Positions 1 through 7,078 are shown, counted from the stretch's first letter. The stretch is 19,167 nucleotides of DNA from JBEKEX01 sp050013615 (GCA_050013615.1 JBEKEX010000039.1:1-19167), one strand, 5' to 3'. Notes: generated by a model not told the origin, from the letters alone. Translations and numbers: made by a program.

Positions 1-2104
1 CGCACTGGATACATAACGTCTGATCCCATACCGGGATTTCCAACGACAGGTTGCGCTTCTCCCACTGCGTGGTTCCGGTCGGGAACGTGCCATCCACCGG
101 CATGGCGCTGACGGGCAGCGAATCGCCTTCCAGCAGCATCATGGGGGCGAGCACGTTGCGCACGAATTCAGGTGCCTCGACAGGGACTGCCGGGCTTTGC
201 TTGAACGTGCTGGTCACCTTGGCAGGGACTTTGACCTCATAGAGGTTGGCAAGTGCCGAATCGACTGCTTTGTAGTTCTTCTCGACAACTGCCTCACCGC
301 GTTTGATGTAGGTTTTCTTGATACTCTTCTTGATCTGCTCGATGGCTTCATCGCGCGGCAGCACACCGCTGATGGCGAAGAAGCAGGTTTGCATGATGGT
401 GTTGATGTGCCCACCCATACCGGCCTTCTTGGCCACATCGTAAGCATCGATGACGTAGAAATGCAGTTTCTTTTCGATGATGTCACGCTGAACTTCCTGG
501 GGTAAATGATCCCAGACTTCGTCCGGGCCATAGATGCTGTTCAACAGGAAAGTCGCGCCTTCGGCAGCATACTTGAGCACATTCAGACGCTCCAAATAAA
601 TGAACTGGTGGCAGGCCACGAACTGGGCTTCGCCTTCGCCGATCAGATAGGGAGCACGGATGGGATTGGGGCCAAAGCGCAGGTGCGATACAGTCACCGT
701 GCCGGATTTCTTGGAGTCGTAATAGAAATAACCTTGAGCGTGGAAATCAGTCTCTTCACCGATGATGCGGATGGAGTTGTGGTTGGCGCCTACGGTACCA
801 TCGGCACCCAGACCAAAGAACACACAACGGCGTGTTTCGGCGCTGGCGATGGAGAATTTGGGGTCATAGCTCAAGCTGTGATGGGTGACATCATCATTGA
901 TGCCCACCATGAAATGGTTCAATGGTTCTGACTTCTTCAATTCATCGAAGACGGCCTTGGCCATGGACGGCGTAAATTCCTTGGATGACAAGCCATAGCG
1001 GCCGCCAATGATGCGCGGGGCAGTTTTGAAGAGTGTCTTACCGGTGGACAGACCTTCGCTGATGGCAGTTGTAACATCGGTGTAGAGCGGATCGCCCAGC
1101 GCGCCGGGTTCCTTGGTGCGATCGAGTACTGCGATCGATTTGACGGTGGTGGGCAGCACCTTGAGGAAATTCTGCACAGAGAACGGCCGGTACAGGTGCA
1201 CATTGACCACACCCACCTTTTCGCCCTTCCCATTCAGGAAAATGGCGGTTTCTTCGGCAGTCTCGGCGCCAGAGCCCATTACAATGACGACACGGTCAGC
1301 ATCGGGTGCGCCGGTGTAATCGAACAGATGGTACGAGCGGCCGACCAGTTTGGCAAACTTATCCATTTGAGCCTGGACGATATCTGGGCACTTGTCATAG
1401 AAGGGATTGATCGCTTCACGCGCCTGGAAGAAAACATCCGGGTTTTGGGCTGTACCGCGCAGCACAGGGTGGTCAGGCGAAAGTGCACGGGCGCGCAGCT
1501 CAGCAATGCGGTCTTCGTTGATCATCGCCCGCAGGTCGTCGTCGTCCAGCTCTTCGATCTTGTTGATCTCGTGCGAGGTGCGGAAGCCGTCGAAGAAATG
1601 CAGGAAGGGGATGCGTGATTCGAGCGTGGATGCGTGAGCGATCAGCGCCAGGTCATGCGCCTGTTGCACCGAAGCGGATGCCAGCAGCGCAAAACCCGTC
1701 TGGCGGGTTGCCATCACGTCAGATTGGTCGCCATAAATGGACAAGGCATGCGTAGCCAGCGTACGGGCCGAGACGTGGAAAACGGTGGGGGTCAGCTCGC
1801 CGGCGATCTTGTACATATTGGGGATCATCAACAGCAAGCCTTGCGAGGCCGTGAAGGTGGTGGTCAGTGATCCGGTTTGCATAGCGCCATGTACCGCACC
1901 GGCTGCCCCGCCTTCAGACTGCATTTCCATTACAGAAGGGATGGTACCCCACAAATTTGGCTGGCGGATGGCAGTCCAATCGTCAGAATGCTCGCCCATG
2001 GGAGACGAAGGCGTAATCGGGTAGATGGCGATCACTTCGCTCAGGCGATAAGCGACGTCTGAGACTGCTTCATTGGCATCAGTAGTAACTCGTTTACGTG
2101 GCAT
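1..2104 (-). CDS. nifJ: Pyruvate:ferredoxin (flavodoxin) oxidoreductase, N-terminal 701 codons (gene runs off the left edge)
   Basis: Single-chain PFOR, which decarboxylates pyruvate oxidatively to acetyl-CoA and CO2 and reduces ferredoxin or flavodoxin in the cytoplasm with TPP and iron-sulfur clusters. The frame is open from ATG at 2104 to position 1. It begins MPRKRVTTDANEAVSDVAYR and contains YPITPSSPMGEHSDDW, a hallmark of domain I. T31, E64 and R114 fall at the positions of the pyruvate/TPP-site residues of the Desulfovibrio africanus enzyme. Later segments (FFGLGADGTVGANHNSIRII, GHINTIMQTCFFAISGVLPR) fit domains III and IV. The window ends at a CIQC motif, the first cysteines of the inserted 2[4Fe-4S] ferredoxin domain. 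The family is usually about 1170-1200 residues, so the rest of the ferredoxin domain and the TPP domain lie outside. An AGGAG lies 6 bases before the ATG. A terminator separates it from the NUDIX gene upstream, so it is probably transcribed alone. Confidence 0.96.
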   Translation of the reverse strand, partial: MPRKRVTTDANEAVSDVAYRLSEVIAIYPITPSSPMGEHSDDWTAIRQPNLWGTIPSVMEMQSEGGAAGAVHGAMQTGSLTTTFTASQGLLLMIPNMYKIAGELTPTVFHVSARTLATHALSIYGDQSDVMATRQTGFALLASASVQQAHDLALIAHASTLESRIPFLHFFDGFRTSHEINKIEELDDDDLRAMINEDRIAELRARALSPDHPVLRGTAQNPDVFFQAREAINPFYDKCPDIVQAQMDKFAKLVGRSYHLFDYTGAPDADRVVIVMGSGAETAEETAIFLNGKGEKVGVVNVHLYRPFSVQNFLKVLPTTVKSIAVLDRTKEPGALGDPLYTDVTTAISEGLSTGKTLFKTAPRIIGGRYGLSSKEFTPSMAKAVFDELKKSEPLNHFMVGINDDVTHHSLSYDPKFSIASAETRRCVFFGLGADGTVGANHNSIRIIGEETDFHAQGYFYYDSKKSGTVTVSHLRFGPNPIRAPYLIGEGEAQFVACHQFIYLERLNVLKYAAEGATFLLNSIYGPDEVWDHLPQEVQRDIIEKKLHFYVIDAYDVAKKAGMGGHINTIMQTCFFAISGVLPRDEAIEQIKKSIKKTYIKRGEAVVEKNYKAVDSALANLYEVKVPAKVTSTFKQSPAVPVEAPEFVRNVLAPMMLLEGDSLPVSAMPVDGTFPTGTTQWEKRNLSLEIPVWDQTLCIQC

Positions 2105-2153
2105 AAAAAACTCCTAATATTAGATTCTCGCCAGAAAGCTGGTGATGATTTTT

Positions 2154-2179
2154 TCAAAAGACAGCGTTTAACGCTGTCT
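2154..2179 (-). terminator. Intrinsic terminator of the NUDIX gene
   Basis: AGACAGCG (2159-2166) pairs perfectly with CGCTGTCT (2172-2179) around a five-base loop. On the minus strand the stem is followed by TTTTGAAAAAA. It lies between the NUDIX stop (2248) and the PFOR start (2104), both on the minus strand. Confidence 0.75.
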
Positions 2180-2247
2180 GAACATCTAAACCAGAGAGTT
2201 TACTCGTTAAAACCCGCCAAAGTTAGTATCATTGGTCATCTAATTCG

Positions 2248-2787
2248 CTATTTTCTGTCATATTTTACATAAGGCTCTGCGAGCAGCAATGATGCCAGTG
2301 ATTTACCATCATTGATCTGGTTCTGACGGGCCATTTCCATGACCTTTGTGAATGGGATGGTCTCCACGGCAATGAACTCGTCATCATCCTGGGCCAACGG
2401 CGCATGCGAAAGCTCTGTCGCCAGGTAAACGAACATGTGCTCGCTGGAATACCCCGGTGCCATATAGAAATCACCCACCGGCGTCAACTTTCCCGCCGCC
2501 ATGCCGGTCTCTTCCCGGATCTCACGATTGGCGCAGGCTTCGGGAGTTTCATTCGGAGCTCGGGTGCCTGCCGGCAGTTCCAAAAGCACCTGCTCTGCCC
2601 CCAGCCGGTATTGTCGGACGAAATAAACGTTACCCTCGGCGTCCACCGGAACGATGGTCACTGCACCGGGGTGGGCCACCAGGTCATACACAGTCTGCCG
2701 GCCATCCGGCAGGGACATATGGACACGTTCAATTTTGAATGCCCGCGCTGAATAAGCAGTTTCACGAGAAATAATATGATGTTCCAT
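2248..2787 (-). CDS. NUDIX hydrolase, ADP-ribose pyrophosphatase-like
   Basis: A 179-residue protein of the NUDIX superfamily, which hydrolyses nucleoside diphosphates linked to another group; the closest general type is ADP-ribose pyrophosphatase (NudF-like), giving AMP and ribose 5-phosphate. The NUDIX box G-x5-E-x7-RE-x2-EE-x-G spans residues 74-95, with the metal-binding REIREE at 88-93. It is preceded by ELPAG (70-74) and by VRQYR (57-61), typical of NudF-like enzymes. Length and N-terminal strand order fit the family. Substrate cannot be fixed from sequence. The ribosome binding site is weak (GAAGACGA). The gene lies downstream of lipoprotein 1 on the same strand but behind a strong hairpin terminator, so it needs read-through or its own promoter. 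A broken partial copy of its 5' end lies at 3901-4009. Confidence 0.92.
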   Translation of the reverse strand: MEHHIISRETAYSARAFKIERVHMSLPDGRQTVYDLVAHPGAVTIVPVDAEGNVYFVRQYRLGAEQVLLELPAGTRAPNETPEACANREIREETGMAAGKLTPVGDFYMAPGYSSEHMFVYLATELSHAPLAQDDDEFIAVETIPFTKVMEMARQNQINDGKSLASLLLAEPYVKYDRK

Positions 2788-2808
2788 AGTTCGTCTTCAT
2801 TGGGACTT

Positions 2809-2824
2809 GCCCTCGAAAGGGGGC
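2809..2824 (-). promoter_or_regulatory. Hairpin with GAAA-type loop in the NUDIX leader
   Basis: GCCCTC (2809-2814) pairs with GGGGGC (2819-2824, one wobble) around GAAA on the plus strand (TTTC on the transcribed minus strand). It lies 22 bases ahead of the NUDIX ATG. A competing pairing GGGC/GCCC (2821-2833) overlaps its right arm. Function unknown; it has no T-run and is not a terminator. Confidence 0.35.
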
Positions 2825-2853
2825 TTGCCGCCCAACTGCAAGAAAGAATTTAT

Positions 2854-2887
2854 TTAACCAAAACAGGCGGACTTGTCGTCCGCCTGT
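2854..2887 (-). terminator. Terminator after lipoprotein 1 (repeat copy A)
   Basis: Perfect 10-bp stem ACAGGCGGAC (2863-2872) / GTCCGCCTGT (2878-2887) with a five-base loop. On the minus strand it is followed by TTTGGTTAAAT. An identical stem follows the second lipoprotein gene at 4068-4092, so the terminator was copied together with the gene. Confidence 0.85.
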
Positions 2888-2973
2888 AAGTATACAGCAA
2901 TTTAGAAAAGATAAGCTTTGCAATCCATAAAGATCAAATAATCTTTTCTACTTGTACCTGAACAAAATCCTGG

Positions 2974-3687
2974 TTAGCGCGTATTGGTATTGTAGAACCA
3001 GTTATAGCCGTAAAAGACTCCATTTGCTGTTTGAACGCGAATGGCGATCTTGAAACTGCCAGCCAGCGAAATGGGAATGGCAAAAGCAGCATTGAAGCAG
3101 CCACTCGAACCGGAGCTGATGGTGCCTGCCTGGGTGCCGCCTGCACCTGCATTCCCATAGGGACCCATGAGTACGGTGAGAGTTTGTCCTGTCGGGAAGT
3201 TGGCTCCATCGATGGTCACCTGTGCATTCTGCGCCACATCCACAATGGTTACAATCGGAACACCACTACCGTAGCCGGGAACCCCGGAACAACTGGCAAA
3301 CTGAGTAGGCACACCGGCCGTAGGAGTAGCGTAAACAATGGCCGGTTTAGCGGTTGCATATAAAGGGTTGGAAGTGGGCAAAGCTGTCGCCGTCAATGCA
3401 GCAGAAGTCGAGCCGACGACGGGGGTGAACTGAGAAAGCGTTGCCACAACGGTGGGCATTGCTTGAGTGGCGACGGCTTCTGTTGGCATCGGCGTGGTGT
3501 TTGCGGCCGCTGCCGTCAAAGTCTGACGCAAAATGTTCTGCACCAGGGCATCATTCGTAGCAACCGGGAAAGGCAAAGCCGAGGTCGCAGTAGCCGCCGG
3601 CGATTGAGAGGCGGGTAAATTGCACCCCGCCAAAACCAACGCGACCATTGTGATAACAACCATTAGCACATAAGGTTTCTTTTGCAT
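2974..3687 (-). CDS. Lipoprotein 1: Thr/Ala/Pro-rich stalk plus C-terminal beta-rich domain
   Basis: A 237-residue predicted lipoprotein of unknown function. The start at 3687 is chosen over an in-frame start 50 codons upstream because GGAGGAG lies 8 bases before it and a signal peptide follows directly (MQKKPYVLMVV, hydrophobic core, lipobox LAGC with Cys22 as lipidation site). Residues 23-135 are a low-complexity stalk rich in Thr, Ala and Pro. The C-terminal ~100 residues hold a Gly/Val-rich, two-cysteine domain (IVTIVDVAQNAQVTIDG to the end) that looks like an Ig/TIG-type beta sandwich; this is fold inference only. The first ~100 residues closely match lipoprotein 2, while the C-terminal domain does not. 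A sigma-54-type promoter lies 81 bases upstream of the start and a hairpin terminator follows the stop. Probably exposed on the outer face of the membrane. Confidence 0.85.
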   Translation of the reverse strand: MQKKPYVLMVVITMVALVLAGCNLPASQSPAATATSALPFPVATNDALVQNILRQTLTAAAANTTPMPTEAVATQAMPTVVATLSQFTPVVGSTSAALTATALPTSNPLYATAKPAIVYATPTAGVPTQFASCSGVPGYGSGVPIVTIVDVAQNAQVTIDGANFPTGQTLTVLMGPYGNAGAGGTQAGTISSGSSGCFNAAFAIPISLAGSFKIAIRVQTANGVFYGYNWFYNTNTR

Positions 3688-3767
3688 GACTATTTCTCCT
3701 CCGAAACAATAGCTGTACAGAGTATCGATGACATATTCGAACGAGTATTGAACTCTTGAGGAATAGC

Positions 3768-3783
3768 AGCAATATTCGTGCCA
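3768..3783 (-). promoter_or_regulatory. Sigma-54 (-24/-12) promoter of lipoprotein 1
   Basis: On the minus strand the sequence reads TGGCACG-AATA-TTGCT, an exact match to the RpoN consensus TGGCACG-N4-TTGCW, with GG and GC dinucleotides at the required spacing. It lies 81 bases ahead of the ATG, giving a leader of about 70 bases. A second exact match lies at the same distance from lipoprotein 2. Whether the host has RpoN cannot be seen here. Confidence 0.7.
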
Positions 3784-3900
3784 AAATACGACTTTTAATC
3801 TCCCTTTCCATCCTTTTTTCTGCACCGGAGACTGCAACCGCCTGCATTATTTCTGTCTTTTTACGAAAATCGTCAGATAAGAACGCATGCTGGAGGCTTT

Positions 3901-4009
3901 GGTGTCAAAAGCTGTGAGCGTGTCATCCAGCCGGGGATAGTTGGACGCGTTCAATTCTTAAGGCATGCGCCGAAGGGAATGTTTCATCGGAAATGATATG
4001 ATGATCCAT
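3901..4009 (-). pseudogene. NUDIX hydrolase 5' stub (duplication remnant)
   Basis: From ATG at 4009 the frame reads MDHHIISDET, then FPSAHALRIERV, closely matching the start of the intact NUDIX gene (MEHHIISRET, AYSARAFKIERV). It stops after 28 codons at TGA 3923-3925. A one-base insertion near codon 26 puts the following bases in another frame, where LDDTLTAFDT still resembles the intact PDGRQTVYDL. Homology then ends near 3901, about codon 35, and the NUDIX box is absent, so no enzyme can be made. It follows the copied terminator of lipoprotein 2 as the intact gene follows that of lipoprotein 1. It is best explained as the cut end of a tandem duplication. Confidence 0.85.
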
Positions 4010-4060
4010 CACCTGGCTTTAAAAGAATCTGCCGCCTGTGAAAGGAAGCAAAGCGAGATT

Positions 4061-4092
4061 AATCACAACAGGCGGACAATCGGTCCGCCTGT
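4061..4092 (-). terminator. Terminator after lipoprotein 2 (repeat copy B)
   Basis: Stem ACAGGCGGAC (4068-4077) / GTCCGCCTGT (4083-4092), identical to the stem after lipoprotein 1 but with a different five-base loop. The following minus-strand tract (TGTGATTAAT) is poor in T, so this copy may terminate less well. Confidence 0.7.
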
Positions 4093-4125
4093 AAGCATAT
4101 TTTTTCAGCAAAAATCGGCTTGACT

Positions 4126-4742
4126 TTAAGGGATCTTGATTGTTTGCCCTGGTGTGAGCGTGAACGGCGAGGTCAATCCATTGGCAGCCGCCAGCGTGTT
4201 GGGATCTACATCGCCGTAGTAGCAACCGATGGAGTAGATCGTATCACCATAACGTGCGGTATAGGTGGTCGGATGAGAAATGAGGGCGCGAGTGCCCGGG
4301 TAGGCTGATGCGCTCAGCGGCAGGGTGATGACCGTACCGATGGTAAGTGCCAAAACTCGCCTTTGTGAATGGTGTAGGTGCTCGGACGACCGGGGGTGGC
4401 GGTCGGATAAGCGGTCCCAAGCGTCGCGGGGGTGCTCGTCGCCGTGAGTGCGGCTGAAGTCAAACCCGCAGCAGGAGTTTGCTGAGAAAGCGTGGCGACC
4501 ACCCCGGTGGAGACTGCCTGAGTGGAAATGGCCTCCGTTGGCAGCGGCGTCGTATTTGCTGCCGCAGCCGTCAGGGTCTGGCGCAGGATATCCTGCACCA
4601 AAGCATTGTTGGTAGCCACCGGGAAAGGAACCGCCGAAGTGGAAGTGGCCGCTGGCGACTGCGATGCAGGCAGATTGCACCCCGCCAAAACCAGCGCAAT
4701 CATCACAACCATGGCCATTAGTGTATAAATTCTCTTTTGCAT
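4126..4742 (-). pseudogene. Lipoprotein 2 with LysM domains, frameshifted by an internal deletion
   Basis: The first frame starts at 4742 (GGAGGAG upstream) with a signal peptide and lipobox LAGC (Cys22), then the same Thr/Ala/Pro stalk as lipoprotein 1. At residues ~119-128 it enters a LysM domain (TYTIHKGEF) and then runs out of frame to a stop at 4314. The end of that LysM domain (LTIGTVITLP) and a complete second LysM (TYTARYGDTIYSIG ... NGLTSPFTLTPGQTIKIP) continue in the -1 frame to TAA at 4126. Joining the frames gives a first LysM of only ~21 residues instead of ~43, so about 20 codons plus a non-triplet remainder are missing near 4345. A single-base sequencing error would not explain this. 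LysM domains bind peptidoglycan or chitin-type glycans. The 142-residue truncated lipoprotein (4314-4742) could still be made, but without a complete LysM. Confidence 0.8.
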
Positions 4743-4820
4743 ATGTATTTCTCCTCCAAAATAATGGCTATATGCATCACAGCATATCCAATACTCAGCG
4801 CCAAGCGCTAGATAAATAGG

Positions 4821-4836
4821 TGCAATTATCGTGCCA
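4821..4836 (-). promoter_or_regulatory. Sigma-54 (-24/-12) promoter of lipoprotein 2
   Basis: On the minus strand the sequence reads TGGCACG-ATAA-TTGCA, an exact match to TGGCACG-N4-TTGCW. It lies 79 bases ahead of the ATG, against 81 for lipoprotein 1. The four spacer bases differ between the copies while both conserved blocks are intact, which suggests the promoter elements are maintained by selection. Confidence 0.72.
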
Positions 4837-4900
4837 GAACACAGTTTTTAGCCATCGTTTCTACTTTATTCTCAGCACGGGTGACCACAATCATCCCTTT

Positions 4901-4959
4901 TTGACAATTCTTTACCACCATTTGTAGCCTGGTTGCCCACCTTCCTTACTGGTGGTAAA
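4901..4959 (+). promoter_or_regulatory. Putative promoter with inverted-repeat operator for the chelatase genes
   Basis: A perfect TTGACA (4901-4906) is followed, 18 bases on, by a weak -10 (TAGCCT, 4925-4930). A perfect 10-bp inverted repeat, TTTACCACCA (4911-4920) and TGGTGGTAAA (4950-4959), has its left arm between -35 and -10 and its right arm just past the expected start site. This could be an operator or a long leader hairpin. No regulator is identified. The region also lies upstream of the divergent lipoprotein 2 promoter. Confidence 0.4.
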
Positions 4960-4997
4960 CTTACTGAGCTATCTCGTAACCGCAAGGGACAAATCTC

Positions 4998-6098
4998 ATG
5001 CCAGTGATCTATCCATTTACCGCAATTGTTGGGCAGGAACGCATGCGCCGGGCTTTGGTGCTGAATGCCGTTGACCCGCGCATCGGTGGCGTATTGATTC
5101 GCGGCGAACGCGGCACGGCCAAATCGACCGCAGCACGTGCCCTGGCCGCCTTGTTACCATCGGTGAAAGTTGTCAAAGACTGCCGCTTTGGCTGTGACCC
5201 GGATAAGCCCGCCACCTGGTGCACCGAGTGCCGCGAGCGTGCCAGCCACGGCGAATCGCTGCCGGTGGCCACCCGCCCAACCTCCTTCATTAACCTTCCA
5301 GTCTCAGCAACCGAAGACCGCGTCGTCGGCACGCTGGACATCGAAAAAGCCATCCAAAAAGGCGAGCGTCGTTTCGAGCCCGGCGTCTTAGCCGCGGCCA
5401 ACCGTGGCCTCCTTTATATAGATGAAGTCAACCTGCTGGATGATCACGTGGTCGACATCCTGTTGGATTCTGCCGCCATGGGCATGAACATCGTCGAGCG
5501 CGAGGGCATTTCGTTCACGCATCCGGCGCGCTTTATCCTGGTGGGCACCATGAACCCCGAAGAAGGCGATTTGCGCCCGCAGCTCCTCGACCGCTTTGCG
5601 CTGTCGGTGGAGATCCGCGGCATCCGTGAGCCGCGCGAGCGCGTCCAGATCATGGAGCGCAACCTGGCCTTCGAACAGGATGCCGAGGCGTTCCGTCAGC
5701 AATGGCTCTCGAAAGAGAACGACCTTTCCCAAAAGATCGACAAAGCCAGCAGAATAGTGGACGACGTTACCTATAGCAAACGTGACCTGCTCTCCATCGC
5801 AGCCTTGACTGCTGCCATGGCAGTGGACGGCCATCGCGCTGACCTAGTGATCCTGAAGACAGCGCGTGCCCAGGCCGCTTTTGACGGCCGCACGGCGATC
5901 AACGACCATGATATTGCCCTGGCCGCCGAGCTGACATTGCCGCACCGCATCCATCGCGGCCCGTTCGAGCAGAACGAGGTCAGCATGGAAGAACTGGCCG
6001 AACGCATCGACCAGCTTCAGGGTGCTGCCACTGCCGGCGAAGAAGCGCCGGTCGATCAGAAACCTGCCGAAGAGGACACCCCCGCCCCAAAAGCATGA
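4998..6098 (+). CDS. AAA+ ATPase, magnesium/cobalt chelatase subunit I type (ChlI/BchI-like)
   Basis: A 366-residue AAA+ ATPase of the chelatase ChlI group. Members form rings that couple ATP hydrolysis to Mg2+ or Co2+ insertion into tetrapyrroles; related MoxR/ChlI pairs without a catalytic subunit act in protein-complex activation. Visible motifs: Walker A GERGTAKST (36-44), Walker B LLYIDEV (138-144), sensor 1 in VGTMNPEE (N186) and an arginine finger in LLDRF (R199). Between the Walker motifs sits a four-cysteine cluster C62-x3-C66-x8-C75-x2-C78, as seen in cobaltochelatase-like ChlID proteins and likely metal-binding. The C-terminus (about 345-366) is a Pro/Glu/Ala-rich tail. An AAGGGACAA lies shortly before the ATG. 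The last four bases overlap the VWA gene. No CobN/ChlH gene lies in the window, so the substrate is open. Confidence 0.9.
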   Translation: MPVIYPFTAIVGQERMRRALVLNAVDPRIGGVLIRGERGTAKSTAARALAALLPSVKVVKDCRFGCDPDKPATWCTECRERASHGESLPVATRPTSFINLPVSATEDRVVGTLDIEKAIQKGERRFEPGVLAAANRGLLYIDEVNLLDDHVVDILLDSAAMGMNIVEREGISFTHPARFILVGTMNPEEGDLRPQLLDRFALSVEIRGIREPRERVQIMERNLAFEQDAEAFRQQWLSKENDLSQKIDKASRIVDDVTYSKRDLLSIAALTAAMAVDGHRADLVILKTARAQAAFDGRTAINDHDIALAAELTLPHRIHRGPFEQNEVSMEELAERIDQLQGAATAGEEAPVDQKPAEEDTPAPKA

Positions 6099-7078
6099 CC
6101 GCGGGCCCGGAAGGCGAACCGGTGCCCGAAGAAAATCGCGTTGAGCCCGCCCCCCAGAACGTATTCCAACAGCAAAATGCACACTGGTGGGATGGGGGCG
6201 AGAAAGTGCGCGTCGGCGAGCAATTCACCCCCCGCCGGCTGGATACCCCACTGGATAAAATGATGCGTGCTCACGCCGGGCGGCGTTCGGTCACCCGCAC
6301 GGAGCGCAAACGCGGGCGTTACATCCAGGCCCGTCCCACGCCGGATAATCCCTACGACCTGGCCTTCGACGCCACCCTGCGCGCCGCAGCCCCTTATCAA
6401 AAAGAGCGGCGCATGAAACCGCACCAGACGGCTTTCATCGTCAAATCTGCCGATTACATGCGCAAAGTGCGCGTGCGTCGCGCCTCCAACCTGGTGCTGT
6501 TCCTGGTCGATGCTTCCTGGTCGATGGCCGTGGCGGAACGAATGGCCGCCACCAAGGGCGCCATCCTTTCCTTGCTCACTGATGCCTACCAACGCCGCGA
6601 CCGCGTGGGATTGATTGTCTTCCAGAAAGACCATGCGTCGCTGGTACTGCCCCCCACCAACTCGGTACTGCTGGCAAAAACGGCTCTGGCCGAGATCCCC
6701 GTCGGGGGTAAGACCCCCCTCAGCGCCGGGCTGCAAATGGCCTATGACATCCTACGCCGCGAACACATCCTTCACCCGGACGTCATGCCGCTGCTGTTGG
6801 TGCTGACGGACGGCGCCGGCAACGTTTCGATGGGGCACATGCCGCCGCTGGAAGAAAGCCAGCAAATTGCCGAACGCATCGCCGCAGAAAACATCCACTG
6901 TGTGGTGGTCAACATGGAACACGCCGCCTTCGACCAGGGATTGGCACAGGCGTTGGCGGACCATCTCAAATCCCCTTGTTACACCATCACCGACCTTAAA
7001 GCTGAAAACCTGTATATGACCGTACGCCAGGAAATGGTGCACGCACAGAATAACCAGCCGCTGGAATTGAAACGGTAA
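6095..7078 (+). CDS. VWA-domain protein, chelatase subunit D C-terminal-half type
   Basis: A 327-residue protein whose C-terminal ~200 residues form a von Willebrand A (integrin-I) domain like that of ChlD/BchD. The MIDAS metal site is complete: D139-x-S141-x-S143 (LVDASWSMA), T207 (GGKTPLSAG) and D239 (VLTDGAGN). Residues 1-65 are polar and Pro/Glu-rich, and 66-130 are basic, like the linker of ChlD. In ChlD the AAA+ and VWA parts are fused; here the AAA+ part is the separate upstream gene, whose TGA overlaps this ATG (ATGA). No good ribosome binding site is visible, so translation is probably coupled and the two proteins made together. They likely form a two-component ATPase/VWA complex acting on an unknown metal-loading or remodelling target. 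Confidence 0.9.
   Translation: MTAGPEGEPVPEENRVEPAPQNVFQQQNAHWWDGGEKVRVGEQFTPRRLDTPLDKMMRAHAGRRSVTRTERKRGRYIQARPTPDNPYDLAFDATLRAAAPYQKERRMKPHQTAFIVKSADYMRKVRVRRASNLVLFLVDASWSMAVAERMAATKGAILSLLTDAYQRRDRVGLIVFQKDHASLVLPPTNSVLLAKTALAEIPVGGKTPLSAGLQMAYDILRREHILHPDVMPLLLVLTDGAGNVSMGHMPPLEESQQIAERIAAENIHCVVVNMEHAAFDQGLAQALADHLKSPCYTITDLKAENLYMTVRQEMVHAQNNQPLELKR

Noticed and set aside
4335..4350. Programmed -1 frameshift in lipoprotein 2
   Set aside because: No X-XXY-YYZ slippery heptamer is present and a shift would still leave the first LysM about 20 residues too short, so a deletion fits better.
4126..4680. Read as one independent protein in the second frame
   Set aside because: Its first ~110 residues are an out-of-frame reading of the lipoprotein signal and stalk. 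Only the LysM part is genuine, so it is the tail of a frameshifted gene.
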